A DNA stretch of 64,000 nt from Ypsolopha sequella (Eukaryota; Arthropoda; Insecta; Lepidoptera; Ypsolophidae): assembly GCA_934047225.1 (NCBI GenBank), contig OW204001.1:10028201-10092200 (forward strand), given 5' to 3'. The notes beneath the pieces were generated by a model. The model searched no databases and was not told the origin of the DNA. It saw nothing but the letters and a program-made list of their open reading frames with translations. A program made the position numbers and the translations under genes. Below are positions 32,820-43,575 of this stretch, in pieces. Each line of letters starts with the position of its first letter. Positions within the stretch are counted from its first letter, which is position 1.

Positions 32820-33440
32820 AACATTTCATTCCACCCAAAGACTGCAAAAGTAAAGATAAGCCCTTACCGTACTATGACAGCACCAAAATGTTTCCACCTT
32901 TAAATGGGTGACGGTCACACGTTTGGAATCAGTGCCATAGATAATACACATCAGTGCTCATCTGAACACAGTGATAGTTGGACGCCTTAAGGGGGATTGT
33001 CCAAATATTGTCTATTTTCAAACTCATTTTAAAGCATGAAATAGTTATTTTTAAAATCTAAAAAAAAATATATGTTTCAGTTACATCTTTTCTGCAGTTT
33101 TTTTTGTGGTTCAATTTGCGAGACGTTACACTTTGCTCGATCGAAAAAAAATCCGAAACTTTGTCGATTTTTAAGATTTTTTTCGTTTTGTGTAACGTGT
33201 ACTTAACCAAATTGCAGATAATTGAAGGAAAACTATTGTACTAATAACTTTTGTGGTTACTTTTTTTTGTGCACTTAAAGTTAATCATTTTAACAACTTT
33301 AGTAGTCTGATCAGTTTGCTGACCGTAGGTAGACAGATTGCGCACTCGTAAGTGTGCGCGCGTCGGCATTATATTAAAGTACGCATTCAAAATCAATGAA
33401 AAAGATTTGAGGTGCCAGGGCTCATCTAAACTTTTGAAAT
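32820..33440 (-). repeat. LINE 3' UTR copy, inverted relative to 51826-52110
   Basis: CTTACCGTACTATGACAGCA, CATTTAAATGGGTGACG-like and GTAGGTAGACAGATTGCGCA blocks, and GGGCTCATCTAAACTTTTGA, are reverse complements of sequence downstream of the LINE ORF end at 51654-51825. About 250 bp at roughly 32990-33265 has no counterpart in the other copy (an indel). Confidence 0.6.
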
Positions 33441-34299
33441 CTTTGATTCCACCAAGAACTGTCTTGAATAGAAATTTCATTCAATACATACCGCCGAATA
33501 CCAAATGTTTGGGTCCAACAAAATTGTGTTCTTACCAAGTACTTCAGACTTGGTTATCGTGGACAAAACTTCTGAAACCGGTTGATTGAAAAAAGTTTTC
33601 CTCTTGTTTTGGAGAGGCATGTTTATTTTATTTTCTGGAGACTTGTTTTTATTACATACAAACCTTAAATGGTTCGTTGTCACAGCTCAACAGAATCACA
33701 CTTTTTTGTTGTTTGAAATATTTTTTGATGTTTTTGTAAAAATTTGTGTGCTCCATCCGGATCTGAACTCAGATTTTCTTTACCATCACGTAACATATGT
33801 TTAAGAAACAAGTAGATAGAATTTTTCAATCTTTGAAGCTTTCTTTGAAGTCTTTTACTTTTAATATTATTTCACCTCAATTGTTAATTTTAATACTACA
33901 ATAAAAATATTCATGAAACCAAAGCGTAGTTTTTAATTTAATAACTCAGTACAATCACAACCGATTATAAGTAAAGATCTAGTATGAAATTTATGGACAG
34001 AATAAACTATTGTTTAGTTAAATAAAATTAAGGCTGAATCACAAATTTTGATATTTTCGCCATGATAAATAAAAAAAAAAAATCTATTATTGAATAGATA
34101 TATTATGTTAAAGTACTAAATCTCTTCAGAATAATTACAAAAAAGTAAAATTGCAATTTTTAAAGTTATTATCACAAAAATTTAGAGCTGATAGAAAACA
34201 GATTACTTCTGGTTCAGATTCAGAACAGAATTTTGTATTAGAGTGAAAAATAAAATATTCAAACAACAAAAAATGTTTTGTTCACCGGAATATTAAAAA
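33441..34299. other. Non-coding DNA
   Basis: No recognised gene or element. Confidence 0.4.
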
Positions 34300-34740
34300 A
34301 ACAAAGGCAGTCTAGCTACAGGTATATGCCAAGCTCGACTGTACAGGTATCACCATATTACTCGGAAACCCCCTTTTACTCGGGGGCGAGTAAGAAGACA
34401 GCTCTCAAACAGGGATACAATCAGGTGGGCAACTATACATGGGACCGATTGATGACGGTATATTCATCCCCAATTGCCGAACCTTATAGAAAACAGACTG
34501 GTGATGGGCAGCAGCGTCACTAGTGCGAGGGTTTCGGCACCGCGCTCACCAACCCGCCTGCCTAGCGTGTGTGAGAATGAGTATTTCTTCCAAGAGGATC
34601 ACCAAGAGTGCCAAAATCTTGGAAAGGTCTGTTTAACAGTGGACGAAGACAGGCTGATAGATAGATGGATGGATAGGCAGTCAGATAAGAGTAGTATACA
34701 AGATTACGTCCAAAATAGCGTGTCGGTGACGGTGACGTGA
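34300..34740 (+). repeat. Retrotransposon 3' fragment (RTE-like tail)
   Basis: GGTATATTCATCCCCAATTGC, ACAGACTGGTGATGGGCAGC, ACCGCGCTCACCAACCCGCC, AACAGTGGACGAAGACAGGC and a GATGGATGGATA tail match 56590-56875. The GTCCAGCAGTGGACG-plus-GATG tail is a style I associate with RTE-type LINEs or SINEs using their tails in Lepidoptera. No intact protein remains. Confidence 0.55.
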
Positions 34741-35717
34741 ACCCATAAGACTTTCTCCTACCAAAAAGCGCTCAACGTGCCTAAAGAAGTTTACAGTTCA
34801 AAAAACACGAACAGCAATGCAGCCAATATTCTGGTTTGGTAAGACTCAAAATAGTTTGTCTGGATCGATAAAACTGAAAACTAAAAATAATTACTTGTGT
34901 CGTTCTGATTGAAAATTGTTACGAGATTGCTTATACAATTTTTGTCTACAGTTTTGGTCGTCCAGATTCAAATTTTGACATTGAAATAAAGTATGATTTA
35001 ACATCTACTACACTATTTTAAGTTCATCTTCTCTAAAAAGAAAAAAAAAGAAAAAAAGAAAAACTTCTTATTTCTTTAGATTTTCTTTCAAGTTCGAGTT
35101 AAAGATGTTGTTGAGTGGTGTAATATTATCCTCAATTACTCGATAAGAGAACGAAACCACGTTAAGATAAGAACCCTCACGAAACTTCTCGGAAAACAAG
35201 TATTAAGAGGGGATCTAGTAATGAACAAATTGTATCGATAACCTACCATCAATAAAGAACAATATAAAAATATAGGTAGTCAAGTCAATATAAGAATTTT
35301 TGTATGGGGAGTAATTGAAAACTCAATTGGTGAAAATGGAGATTATATCAGTTACATAACTGAAAAATTTATATTCACAAGAATACATATTTATGATACA
35401 TATTTTATAATAAGGACCAAATAGATTAAATTATGTGAAGGTGTGTTAATTCGAAAACCATTTCGAGTCCGAAATTTATGATCACAAAAATAACCTAACA
35501 CAGTCATCCTGTTTTCGCTCGTCGTCGCACCTGTTTTAGACTTTGTGCTCAACGACTATCCAAAATTTCTTATTTCATACCTCATGAATACTTATGGCCA
35601 CGACGATTATACTAAATGATAAAATTTCAACGGCCATACACACTGTGGTCCACTGTAGAGGTCTAAATGTGCAGGCATACCTGCGCAGGTAAACCGGAGT
35701 GTGTTTTGGAATAGACC
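34741..35717. other. Non-coding DNA
   Basis: Nothing recognised except a purine-rich (GAAAAA)n stretch at about 35038-35063. Confidence 0.4.
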
Positions 35718-35871
35718 TGGAGCCGTATTTTTGAATCGTTCGTATTCAATTCACGTGCGAAACATTATACCTGTCTCATCTTGCAAATGACAAGTTCTGA
35801 TGTGCTACGTGAGATGGGTATGTACTTTCGCACGTGAATTGAAAACGAACGATTTAAAAATACGGCTCCTG
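35718..35871. mobile_element. 154-bp MITE with about 45-bp terminal inverted repeats
   Basis: GGAGCCGTATTTTTGAATCG at the left and CGATTTAAAAATACGGCTCC at the right extend inward through TTCAATTCACGTGCGAAA with two mismatches. The interior has a second weaker inverted pair (CCTGTCTCAT and GTGAGATGGGT). It is non-coding. Confidence 0.8.
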
Positions 35872-35944
35872 TGCAATTTTTTGTAACCTGCGCAGGCGAC
35901 AGGCGGCGCAAGATCGAAAATCAATTCTTCTTGCAGGCGCACCT

Positions 35945-36070
35945 GCAGTGGCGTGCACAGAACTTTTTGCTCCATACTCCGCATACTCCGTGTCCGAGCG
36001 AATTGAGTGTACAGAATGAAATCAGGTACCTAACGATATATATTTTTTTGAGTAAAGATATAAAATTTTG
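35945..36070 (+). repeat. Lone hAT-type left end
   Basis: CAGTGGCGTGCACAGAACTTTTT matches the terminus of the hAT MITE at 51396-51645 over about 23 bp, then diverges. No right end was found nearby. Confidence 0.45.
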
Positions 36071-36189
36071 ATAATCCATAAAGGCTTAATTCGTCAGAAA
36101 ACATGATTAAGTACATATATATTTCCCAGAATTTTCTAGTAGCCAGTTTGGCATACAAATCGAGCTAAATATACGCAATTTTACCAAAT

Positions 36190-36250
36190 GCACGTATATT
36201 CAAGCCTTAAGATTGAGAGGCCAGCGTTCTACCCCTGAGCTACCCCTGCT
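36190..36250 (-). repeat. SINE head fragment (reverse strand)
   Basis: TAAGATTGAGAGGCCAGCGTTCTACCCCTGAGCTACC is the complement of the tRNA-like head (A box and anticodon-arm equivalent) of the SINE family. Confidence 0.55.
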
Positions 36251-36700
36251 ACTAAAAACAATTCGATCATAATAAAAGACTCTTTAACCATACTCCTTAA
36301 ACAGAGCTGTGAGACACTTCAATTCCGTTCCAAAAGCTTAATGAAAAATACCTAGGGATTTCAAAGTTAAAGATTAGCATAGTATCACTGGCACGCCTTT
36401 TGGGAGAACAGTCTCTAAATTACGGCAAGTTGGCAATTTCCAGTTAAGTTACAACCCCTTCGTCCCAAACGTCTCATTTACACATGAAAATGGGGGTGGG
36501 TTTGTAGAATTGTAGGTAGTGATGAACCTGGTAAGAGGCTTATTGGTACAGATCCTCCCCTAACACTGGTCTGATGAGCTTGAAAACTGGGTCTGCTTTT
36601 AATCAACATGAAGCCAAAGCCTTGTAGTTTTGGAAAATTTGTAGAGGTTTAAATTGGAAAACTTTAGCTCTAATATAAATAAATAAAATAAAATAATAAA
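36251..36700. other. Non-coding DNA
   Basis: Nothing recognised. Confidence 0.4.
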
Positions 36701-37070
36701 TAGTAGTTTATGCTACAAGGGCGAAAAGAAATAAATTACGAGGACGATTGTTTTTAACGTAACCGAGTAATTTATTGCTCTTACACCCGTGTATCATACT
36801 ACGTTTTTCAATGCATAGTGTGAGGAAATAAAACAAATATAATCTTGTGAACTTTACATTATAATTAGCTCAAAAGGACTGTATCCAGAGCCGTTAAACA
36901 GTGGAAAAAAAGTATGACATTTATGGTACACAGGAAAGGCTGCAGGTTAGCCAACCATTGTAAATAAATTAAAAAAAATAATAATAATAAGCCTTAGGGC
37001 AAAATTGTCGACTTTCTGTTCGGTTTTGATGCATAAAAAGTGGGCCTTTACGAGCACTTGCATTGAAAAT
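36701..37070 (+). mobile_element. Foldback-headed non-autonomous element, copy 3
   Basis: Same family as 12282-12673, with a deletion in the hairpin centre: the GAGCGTAGCGAG loop is missing, leaving ACGATTGTTTTTAACGTAACC. The right end is complete (GTGGGCCTTTACGAGCACTTGCATTGAAAA). Confidence 0.75.
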
Positions 37071-37481
37071 AAAATAAACGAACGGATGTTATTTTTGTGT
37101 TCACCTGAAGATGTCGATTTAAAGTTACGAAACTGTTTTAATTATTATATCAGTGAAATAAAGAAGCAAGGACTTGTCTTTTTATTTTCTAAATTGCAAA
37201 TACGTAATCCTGTATTAGGGACGGCCGGTTGCGTTCAGACAACTGCCTTTTTGACCTGTCACTCAGATCTGGTCCAGTGCACCTGTCTGAAACATTCCTA
37301 CTATGTTGTGGGCATATTTTATGTAATTGCAATCTCCTACTTATAATAAAATCGGAAGTAAAGTCTTTTCTGTACAAGAGACAAAAATGTACCCTGTACC
37401 TGTATGACTTATTAAAATATATATTTGTATTTTTTGTGTCACTCTGTCCATGTGCATGATCGCTAGTCCTGTTAAAACTAC
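37071..37481. other. Non-coding DNA
   Basis: Short overlapping open frames on both strands share no recognisable domain. Confidence 0.4.
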
Positions 37482-37605
37482 TGGTCCTCTAAAAAGGCCG
37501 CTTTGGATGAATCATATAATGCTTTTGCACGCGTGAAAAAACTCCCGACTCCATCCTACTTTCAAATCATTTTATGATTCACCCAAGTCGGCCTTTTTAG
37601 ATCCC
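37482..37605 (+). mobile_element. Short MITE, third copy
   Basis: Same family as 2780-2921 and 2922-3064 (TCTAAAAAGGCCGCTTTGGA ... AGTCGGCCTTTTTAGATCCC), about 20 bp shorter in the middle. The GACTCCATCCTACTTTCAAA core is identical. Confidence 0.75.
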
Positions 37606-38576
37606 CTGAACTGGTATAAATGTGATTTTTACTGTTGTATTACATATTATGCCAAAAGTAAACATAAGACATAACAAAATATCTTTATTTACCATAACAC
37701 ATCATAAAATACAACATCATAAAATACTATGAGTATCTGACTCCTAAAAAAAGTGTTAACTGTAAGCTAGGAGTCACCATATTCCCATAATTTCAGTTTT
37801 TTATAATCAATAGCCAATAAGTAATTTTAAATTATCACAATATGATCACTATAACTTAAGTTATTATGGCTCTAATTTAGAATTCTAAATAAATCTCAGT
37901 TCAGCGCAGATGAAGTCGCGGGCAAAAGCTGTTATATTATAATAAGCTTTAAAACGTAAGGTTTCCGCCAGAAATAAGTAAATACAAATCAACTATAAGA
38001 AAAGGGTTGGCTGTCTGCCCGTTTATTATAAGTATCTAAGTTAATTTAATTTTAATTTAAATTTTATCGTATATATGGAAAACCAACAGCGATTACACAA
38101 ATAAGATCACAATAGTTTGATACGTAAGCAAGGCCAATAACAGGTTTTCACAAAAAAAATCTATACTAAGTCTAAATAAATTAAAGTTTAAGTAATATAT
38201 TACTTTTTAAAGTTTGCAACAGGTGTGCAATTTAATTTTATGGATAATTCATGTTATGCAATAAAATTAATAATTATAATAGATTTAATCGTTTTATTAA
38301 ATATACGTATGTAATATACATTTATATATATGCGTAGACAGTAACACAAATAACCGTATAAAATAGAACAATATTTATGCAAATACATAGGCTGCTACGA
38401 AAGTTTTTAGCTGTATAAAAACTAACAACATTTACCTTTCAAGATGTATGGCAAATAAAGGGTAACTTAGCTTTAAACCTTTGTGAAATAAAATTCCATA
38501 CTGGCCAGTTACAATTTTTTACAACAAGTATGTTGGACAAGTATGATGGAAGAATTCGCTGGTCTAGGTAGGAACC
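37606..38576. other. AT-rich non-coding DNA
   Basis: No gene or element recognised. Confidence 0.45.
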
Positions 38577-38745
38577 TCGGTGGCGCAATTGGTAGCGCGC
38601 TTGTCTTGATAACAAGAGGTCGCAGGTTCGAATCCAGACCCGGGGATTTTTTTCAAATTCTTGTCTTTGGATTTGTTTCTGATTGATCTTGTCTTGATAA
38701 CAAGAGGTCGCAGGTTCGAATCCTGGCCCGGGGAATTTTTTCAAA
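38577..38745 (+). repeat. tRNA-like SINE head with tandem duplication
   Basis: The first unit ACCTCGGTGGCGCAATTGGT ... CTTGTCTTGATAACAAG ... GGTTCGAATCC folds as a near-complete tRNA cloverleaf: D arm GCGC/GCGC, anticodon arm CTTGT/ACAAG, T arm with B box, and an acceptor stem with one mismatch. The unit from the anticodon arm onward, plus TTTTTCAAATTCTTGTC, is repeated after about 87 bp. The loop triplet TGA would mean serine, but there is no long variable arm, so this is a tRNA-derived SINE or pseudogene, not a real tRNA. Confidence 0.65.
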
Positions 38746-38900
38746 TTCTTGTCTTTGGATTTGTTTCTGATTGATATTTTCTAGTTTGTAATGCACTCTA
38801 AATATTTAGAGTATTCATTGCGATAGATTTCGCAAAATAAACAAAATCTTATTTTATGTATATAATTTAAGTTAAAAACTTAAGTATTGTTAAGAGTGGG

Positions 38901-38950
38901 TTTGCAGCCGGATTGTGAAAAAGGCGGGATATTCACAATCCGGTTGCAAA
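38901..38950. repeat. Short hairpin (19-bp arms)
   Basis: TTTGCAGCCGGATTGTGAA and TTCACAATCCGGTTGCAAA flank a 12-base loop with one mismatch. A single arm recurs near 398-420. Confidence 0.75.
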
Positions 38951-39127
38951 GCGAAATTTTCTAAAAATTAGTCAAAGTAGCATTTGCTCTTTTCTATCTT
39001 CATCGCATTGATCATTGCATTTTTTTCGTTAATTTTTGAACTCATCAAACAAAGCTGTTCCATATTTTAATCTTTCTCATAAAAGGAAAGTTGAGTATTA
39101 AAAAAGCAGGCAAATACAGAAATTAAT

Positions 39128-39305
39128 AGTAGATTATGCACTAAGGGAATAAAGCAGTGTCTTACGTCACGGGCGGCATATTGAACCCTGAGCGTAACGA
39201 GGGACTCTAGAGTTAACTCCTGAGCGTAGCGAGTCCAAAGTAAAGCGAGGGGTTCAAGCTGCCCAAGACAAAGACAGGATTTATTTCAGAGGGGCATACT
39301 CTACT
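39128..39305. mobile_element. Foldback element with GAGCGTAGCGAG motifs
   Basis: AGTAGATTATGCACTAAGGG and CCCCTCTGAAATAAATCC-type complements form imperfect arms of about 70 bp. The centre carries TGAGCGTAACGAGG and TGAGCGTAGCGAGT. The AGTAG-TTATGC end and the GAGCGTAGCGAG motif are shared with the four-copy foldback family (12282, 30621, 36701, 46911), so the two look distantly related. Confidence 0.65.
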
Positions 39306-39953
39306 TTTCACACCTTCTGCGACACAATAAAAAACTCGACATTTTTTATCAACATTAAAATTCACTGACAATCACAGCACCAAACACCTTCTTTTGTTTC
39401 ACATTCTTTGTAAACGCTTTTTTTTCTTTTTGTTAAATTCTGTTTATGGTGACCAGTTCGAATTTCGAACAAACCTCTTTACAATCCCATATGGGCATTT
39501 GTTTTCCACGAGTTTCCACACGAATTTGACGTTCCAATTTTAAATCACTTTAATCCCTAGGGATTTTCATATAACTTTATATCCCTTGAGATATAATGCG
39601 TTACTTTACGTTGAGGTTGCATGATATGTAATTGGACATTGTCGAGCGGGTGGTATGAAAAATTGCTTAAAAACATTATTTATGAGGTTTGGACGCAAAT
39701 GACACAAAATGTTGCAAATATTTACAATGAACATAAAACTAACAAATTGATGTTGATTCCTCTAGAGAAAATTTCATTTCCTTTTTTCTATTTTCTTTCC
39801 ATTTCAGTGTCTGACGTTTTTGCACGGAAACTTTTTCCATAATATTGTTTGGTTCGTTAGCGTGTTTTTAAGTTTAAATACACCTGGAAAACTTGTTTAA
39901 TGGCCACTGTCTTTACACTTTTCACGTTCTTTTTATATTAGGTCAGGGAAGTC
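39306..39953. other. Non-coding DNA
   Basis: Nothing recognised. Confidence 0.4.
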
Positions 39954-40352
39954 ACTGAATTTAATTTCTAACATAATAGTGCTTTGTAATATATAATGGG
40001 CACATGTATGTCTTTCATCTTTTGCAGATACCTAATTTAACTTTAAAATGGAAACCATAATAGAAAGTTGGCTGCTAGAAAAGGTGCCTCGGAAACTGAT
40101 TTTTAATTCCGTAGAATTATGACAGCTCAAGGAAAGAGATGGAACTGTGCAAGTAAGCGAGATGAACTGTATCGTTTCTCCTTTACTAGCACAGCGCCAT
40201 CCATTTCCCTGAAATGTCAGAATTCTACGGAATGAAAAATCAGAGTTTAGTGAGCTTTTTTAACTAGTCTCACTTCAAGTGAAAAAGAACTTTGGGTTAT
40301 TATTTACCATCACAAGGAATCTCAAATCTCCTAGTACTAAACTATAGGAAGT
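39954..40352. repeat. Dispersed repeat, copy B
   Basis: Counterpart of 27700-27819 plus 28372-28510. It has the empty TA site (GGCTGCTAGAAAA near 40073) where copy A carries a MITE. It has its own insertion at 40093-40248. The ISL2EU-like transposon begins about 20 bp after its end. Confidence 0.7.
40093..40248. mobile_element. 156-bp MITE inside copy B
   Basis: AAACTGATTTTTAATTCCGTAGAATT at the left pairs with AATTCTACGGAATGAAAAATCAGAGTTT at the right, about 32 bp with a 2-bp gap. Copy A (GTGCCTCGTGGTGAG) shows the site without it. The exact target duplication is blurred by substitutions. Confidence 0.75.
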
Positions 40353-40377
40353 GTGGAAGAAAGAAAATATAAGGACT

Positions 40378-40715
40378 TTACATATTTTGCCGTTTTCTAC
40401 AGAGAATTTGAAGGAAACTCAATTTTCAGTGCTAACATTTTTGCATTTTTTTTAGGAAACCAAATTATGTAATTTCTTATGTGTATGAAAGAGACATTAC
40501 TAAGCTAACAGCAACATTAATTTAATATTTGAAAAGTGTCAGCTGTAAGAAATTATTACGAATCTTATCATGCAAATGGATGGCATTTAGGACGAATTGT
40601 TTTTAATAATCAAACTGAAAATAAAAACAAAATTTAATACGTTGATGTAAAACTTTGAAATCAACTTTCAAACAAAAAACAAATAATTAAAATAGCTATT
40701 CAATTACAATGCTAT
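40378..40715. repeat. Left subterminal region shared with the derived MITEs
   Basis: CCGTTTTCTACAGAGAATTTG, CTCAATTTTCAGTGCTAAC, GCTAACAGCAACATTAATTT and GAATCTTATCATGCAAATGGA recur in the same order at 54770-55130 and 63686-64000. It is non-coding and probably holds transposase-binding sequence. Confidence 0.8.
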
Positions 40716-40854
40716 TCAACAAAATGAAGAAAAATGGTTTGTTTTATTTTTTATTTTATCATATAGTCTATAAAATAAGATAAAAGTCATCGAAACAATT
40801 ACTTCGATACGATAAGTAGTTTTCGAGATATTAATTTTTTAAAATAGGCTAGAA

Positions 40855-41030
40855 TCGCTCGACCGCGCTCGCATGTGTGACGTCACAAGACATCAATCAC
40901 CTCGCGCCGCGCTGCCGGCCGCCGACTCGCTCAGCTGTTGCCCTGTTGCCTGTTGTTCGTCGGCCGCGGCACGCACGCGACACGCTGCTCCTACGCATTT
41001 TTTCTTTAAATTAACAATTACGGTACAGAT
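40855..41030 (+). promoter_or_regulatory. GC-rich promoter region of the transposase gene
   Basis: An abrupt GC-rich island (GCTCGACCGCGCTCGCATGT) with the palindrome TGACGTCA at 40878-40885 (CRE-like) lies directly upstream of the THAP start codon. A partly mirrored GC-rich block with CGTCACACGCG lies at 45630-45720 upstream of the other gene. The promoter role is inferred from position. Confidence 0.5.
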
Positions 41031-43382
41031 ATGTCAAATCCAAAGACTTACAAATGGTGTATAGTCCCAAAATGTGTGTCGACAACAGTCAGTTCGCCAG
41101 AAAAGTTGTTTTTCAAAGTGCCATTTGAGCTCAAAATGCGAAAAAAATGGATGCGAGCTATTAAAAGAGATAATCCGCCCAGCAACAAAAGTAGTGTCTA
41201 TTGTTGTGAAGACCACTTTGATGTAAGTAATATTCATGTTATTTATTTTATAGATACATGACAGGAAAAAATATACGCGTAGGTAGTAAGAGTCATGTTT
41301 TGATAGGTTATGTCAGGGGTTTGAAACCTTTGGTATAGCATTTCAATGTTTGGCTTCGCGGTAAGTAAAAAAAATTGTTACATAAGTAAAAGTAAACGTT
41401 CCAGAGGTTCTAAACCTTTTGTAATGCATGTTTTGCTACAAACGTATGCAAGGTAAAAATACCTTGATGGGTAAAAATATAAAATTAAATTCGGAGATCG
41501 ACGTATTCCTGCTGATATTATGTATGTGAATGATGATATGTATCTAGCAATGTGCCGTGCCCGGGAACATTCCCAAAAGTGGGAATATTCCTGGGAGTTT
41601 CCGGGGAGTATGGCCCTCAGCAAAAAAAAAATGGTTGAATATTTACTACTAATCGAAACTTGGGAGTTTGATTGTACTCGTAATTCAAAATAAAAAAAAA
41701 AATACTTTTGGGAAAATTTCGAATGCTCTTGGGAACATTGGAAACTTACTGGGAACATTTCCATTGGAACGGCACATTGCTATATGTATCTTTATTTGGC
41801 TAATAAATTAAATTCTTATTTTGGCCTGATAAAAGATATTTATAACATGGAAAAATATCATTATAACTTCTTAACATGTTCTATATTTTGTTCAGCTGCT
41901 TTGTGCACATACGTATTAAATGATTAAAATGAATTCTTTATGAGTTTTAACATTTTATTTTATTTGTTTTTACAGGTTGAGAATGACATGGAGAATTACA
42001 TAAAATTTAAATTGGCTGGAGGTAGAATACAACTTAAAAAAGGAGTAGTTCCTCACAAGTTTCAATGTCAGAGAAATACAGAAAAGAAAGCAGAAAGGTC
42101 TGCAGTAGATAAGCGAAACCGAATTAAATATATTGAAAAAATATTAAATGAAGATCCCGTACCTTTGACGCCAGATGCGCCTGAAGAAATATTCGTTGTG
42201 TGTGGTGAAGAGGACAATATAGAAGAAGACCCATTGAGATTAGAAAATGACCCATGCATGGGCAGGTCTAAACATCATAAAGCTATACAAGTCAGAATTA
42301 AAAATCAAGTTGAGAGTAAAGCAACCATTACCCAAGAAAAATTCTTCAAAAAGGGAAAAAACACTAAGGTAAACATTAAACCGGCATTAATAGAGTCTAC
42401 TTCAATTTGCAGCTTTACAGATTCTTCTTTGACGAGTGCGCAATATGACCATGAGAAAGATTTGAAATGTTCAGAGACAGAAGATACAGAATGGGAACAG
42501 GCAACATTTAAAAGCCACATGCAAAAAGCAGCTCTGTTGTGCATATCAAGGGAACCACAACTTCTTCTAGGACTACCAAAACAGTGCTATTTTTGCATCA
42601 ACCTTTTGTGCGAAACTACGAAAAGTACTCCAAGAGATGTAATGATCACTTTGAAGAAAATTCGCCTGCATCAATCAAACGTTATCCTTGCTTTGGACTT
42701 TGGTTTGTCTGCAAGTACTGTTTCAACAGTAATAAGGCGTACTATTCCGGATATAGCATCTTCCATGAAATCACTTATATACTTCCCGCCTTCTACAGAT
42801 GTACTGCTAAATTTACCGATTCCTTTTCGAAGAAGGTATTCTCAAGTGCAAAGCATTATTGACTGCTTTGAGATCCAAATTGAAAAACCCGTCAATGCTG
42901 TGAAACAGGCTTTGACGTGGTCTGATTACAAAAGCTGCAATACATTAAAATATTTGATATCTATCACGCCCGATGGCTTCATAAATTTTATATCAGAAGG
43001 ATATGGAGGGAGGGCATCAGATTCCGTAATATTTGAAGATTGTGGAATTTTGCAAACGTTACCCAAGGGTGCCGCTGTTTTGGCCGACAGAGGGTTTAAA
43101 AATGTAGCACATTTATTACAAACGCATGGGCACAGTTTAATCAGACCACCTAGCGTGAGTGCTCAAGTTAAACCCACGAGGCGAGAAGTAATGGAAACAA
43201 AAAAAATTGCTGCCATAAGAATACACGTCGAAAGGGCTATAGGTCGTCTGCGTACATTTGCGTTCATGCTCCCTCATGCATGTGTAGACTCTAAGCAAAT
43301 AGATCTTTTGGACTATGTAGTTACCACAGCATGTGGGATTGTGAACTTGCAAAGTCCTCTTTTTAGCCAAGATTTGTCTTAA
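41031..43382 (+). CDS. THAP-domain DDE_4 transposase (two exons)
   Basis: Exons 41031-41222 and 41976-43382, with donor GAT|GTAAGT and acceptor TTTTTACAG|GTT, both phase 0, give 532 aa. Residues 1-93 are a THAP zinc finger: Cys10, Cys15, Trp40, Cys59 and His62 (C-x4-C ... C-x2-H), closed by LKKGVVPHKF. The intron splits this finger, so neither exon alone folds. A basic, probably coiled segment follows (RNTEKKAERSAVDKRNRIKY), then an acidic linker, a helix-turn-helix (SNVILALDFGLSASTVSTVI) and the DDE_4 nuclease core. The likely triad is Asp360 (IIDCFEIQIEKP), Asp435 (AVLADRGF) and Glu483 (IHVERAIGRLR), with conserved GGRASDSVIF around Asp413. There are no internal stops. It is predicted to bind the element ends and cut DNA in the nucleus. 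PIF/Harbinger is the main alternative, but the THAP fusion and partner nuclease favour ISL2EU. Confidence 0.85.
41223..41975 (+). other. Intron of the transposase gene
   Basis: 753 bp from GTAAGTAATA to TTGTTTTTACAG. It contains a GGGAACATT/AATGTTCCC-rich inverted segment at about 41540-41765 (CATTCCCAAAAGTGGGAATA; CTTGGGAACATTGG; CTGGGAACATTTCC), with GCAATGTGCCGTGCCCGGGA mirrored by GGAACGGCACATTGC at its ends. This is a small nested MITE of about 230 bp (41549-41780). Confidence 0.7.
41549..41780. mobile_element. MITE nested in the transposase intron
   Basis: AGCAATGTGCCGTGCCCGGG at the left and GGAACGGCACATTGCTAT at the right are inverted complements over about 16-18 bp, with GGGAATATTCC-type palindromes inside. 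It lies wholly inside the intron, so the coding sequence is undisturbed. Confidence 0.65.
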
Positions 43383-43394
43383 ATGTATATATGT

Positions 43395-43575
43395 ATGATT
43401 GTATGTCTGATGCCCGTGTGATGCTGGATAAGAACAGCATCACCCCTACTCTTCCTGCGGGTGCCGTAAAAGTCGACTAAGGGACTAATCCGGCAGCAGC
43501 ATTCCCTGTGAATTTAATATCAAGCACTGTGCTCGCCAAACCGTCTGTATGTATGGACCGTTACTCCAACTCAAT
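43395..43575 (+). repeat. Dispersed repeat fragment between the two genes
   Basis: Contains GATGCTGGATAAGAACAGCATC (small hairpin), then CCTGCGGGTGCCGTAAAAGT and CGACTAAGGGACTAATCCGG. I associate the CGGGTGCCGTAAAAG-CGACTAAGGG phrase with abundant lepidopteran retrotransposon or SINE tails, so this is probably a nested insertion in the gap between the convergent genes. Confidence 0.5.

Noticed and set aside
32985..33270. piggyBac-type insertion at TTAA
   Set aside because: CTTAAG occurs at one junction, but the other side lacks TTAA in the right place and no terminal inverted repeats are visible.
37005..37459. Overlapping open frames on both strands
   Set aside because: Partly derived from foldback copy 3; there is no conserved protein.
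38577..38650. Functional tRNA gene
   Set aside because: The loop triplet would specify serine, but the long variable arm is missing, the acceptor stem has a mismatch, and the unit is partly duplicated. A SINE or pseudogene is more likely.
43137..43370. Reverse-strand frame under the transposase
   Set aside because: A shadow of the DDE_4 coding sequence on the opposite strand.
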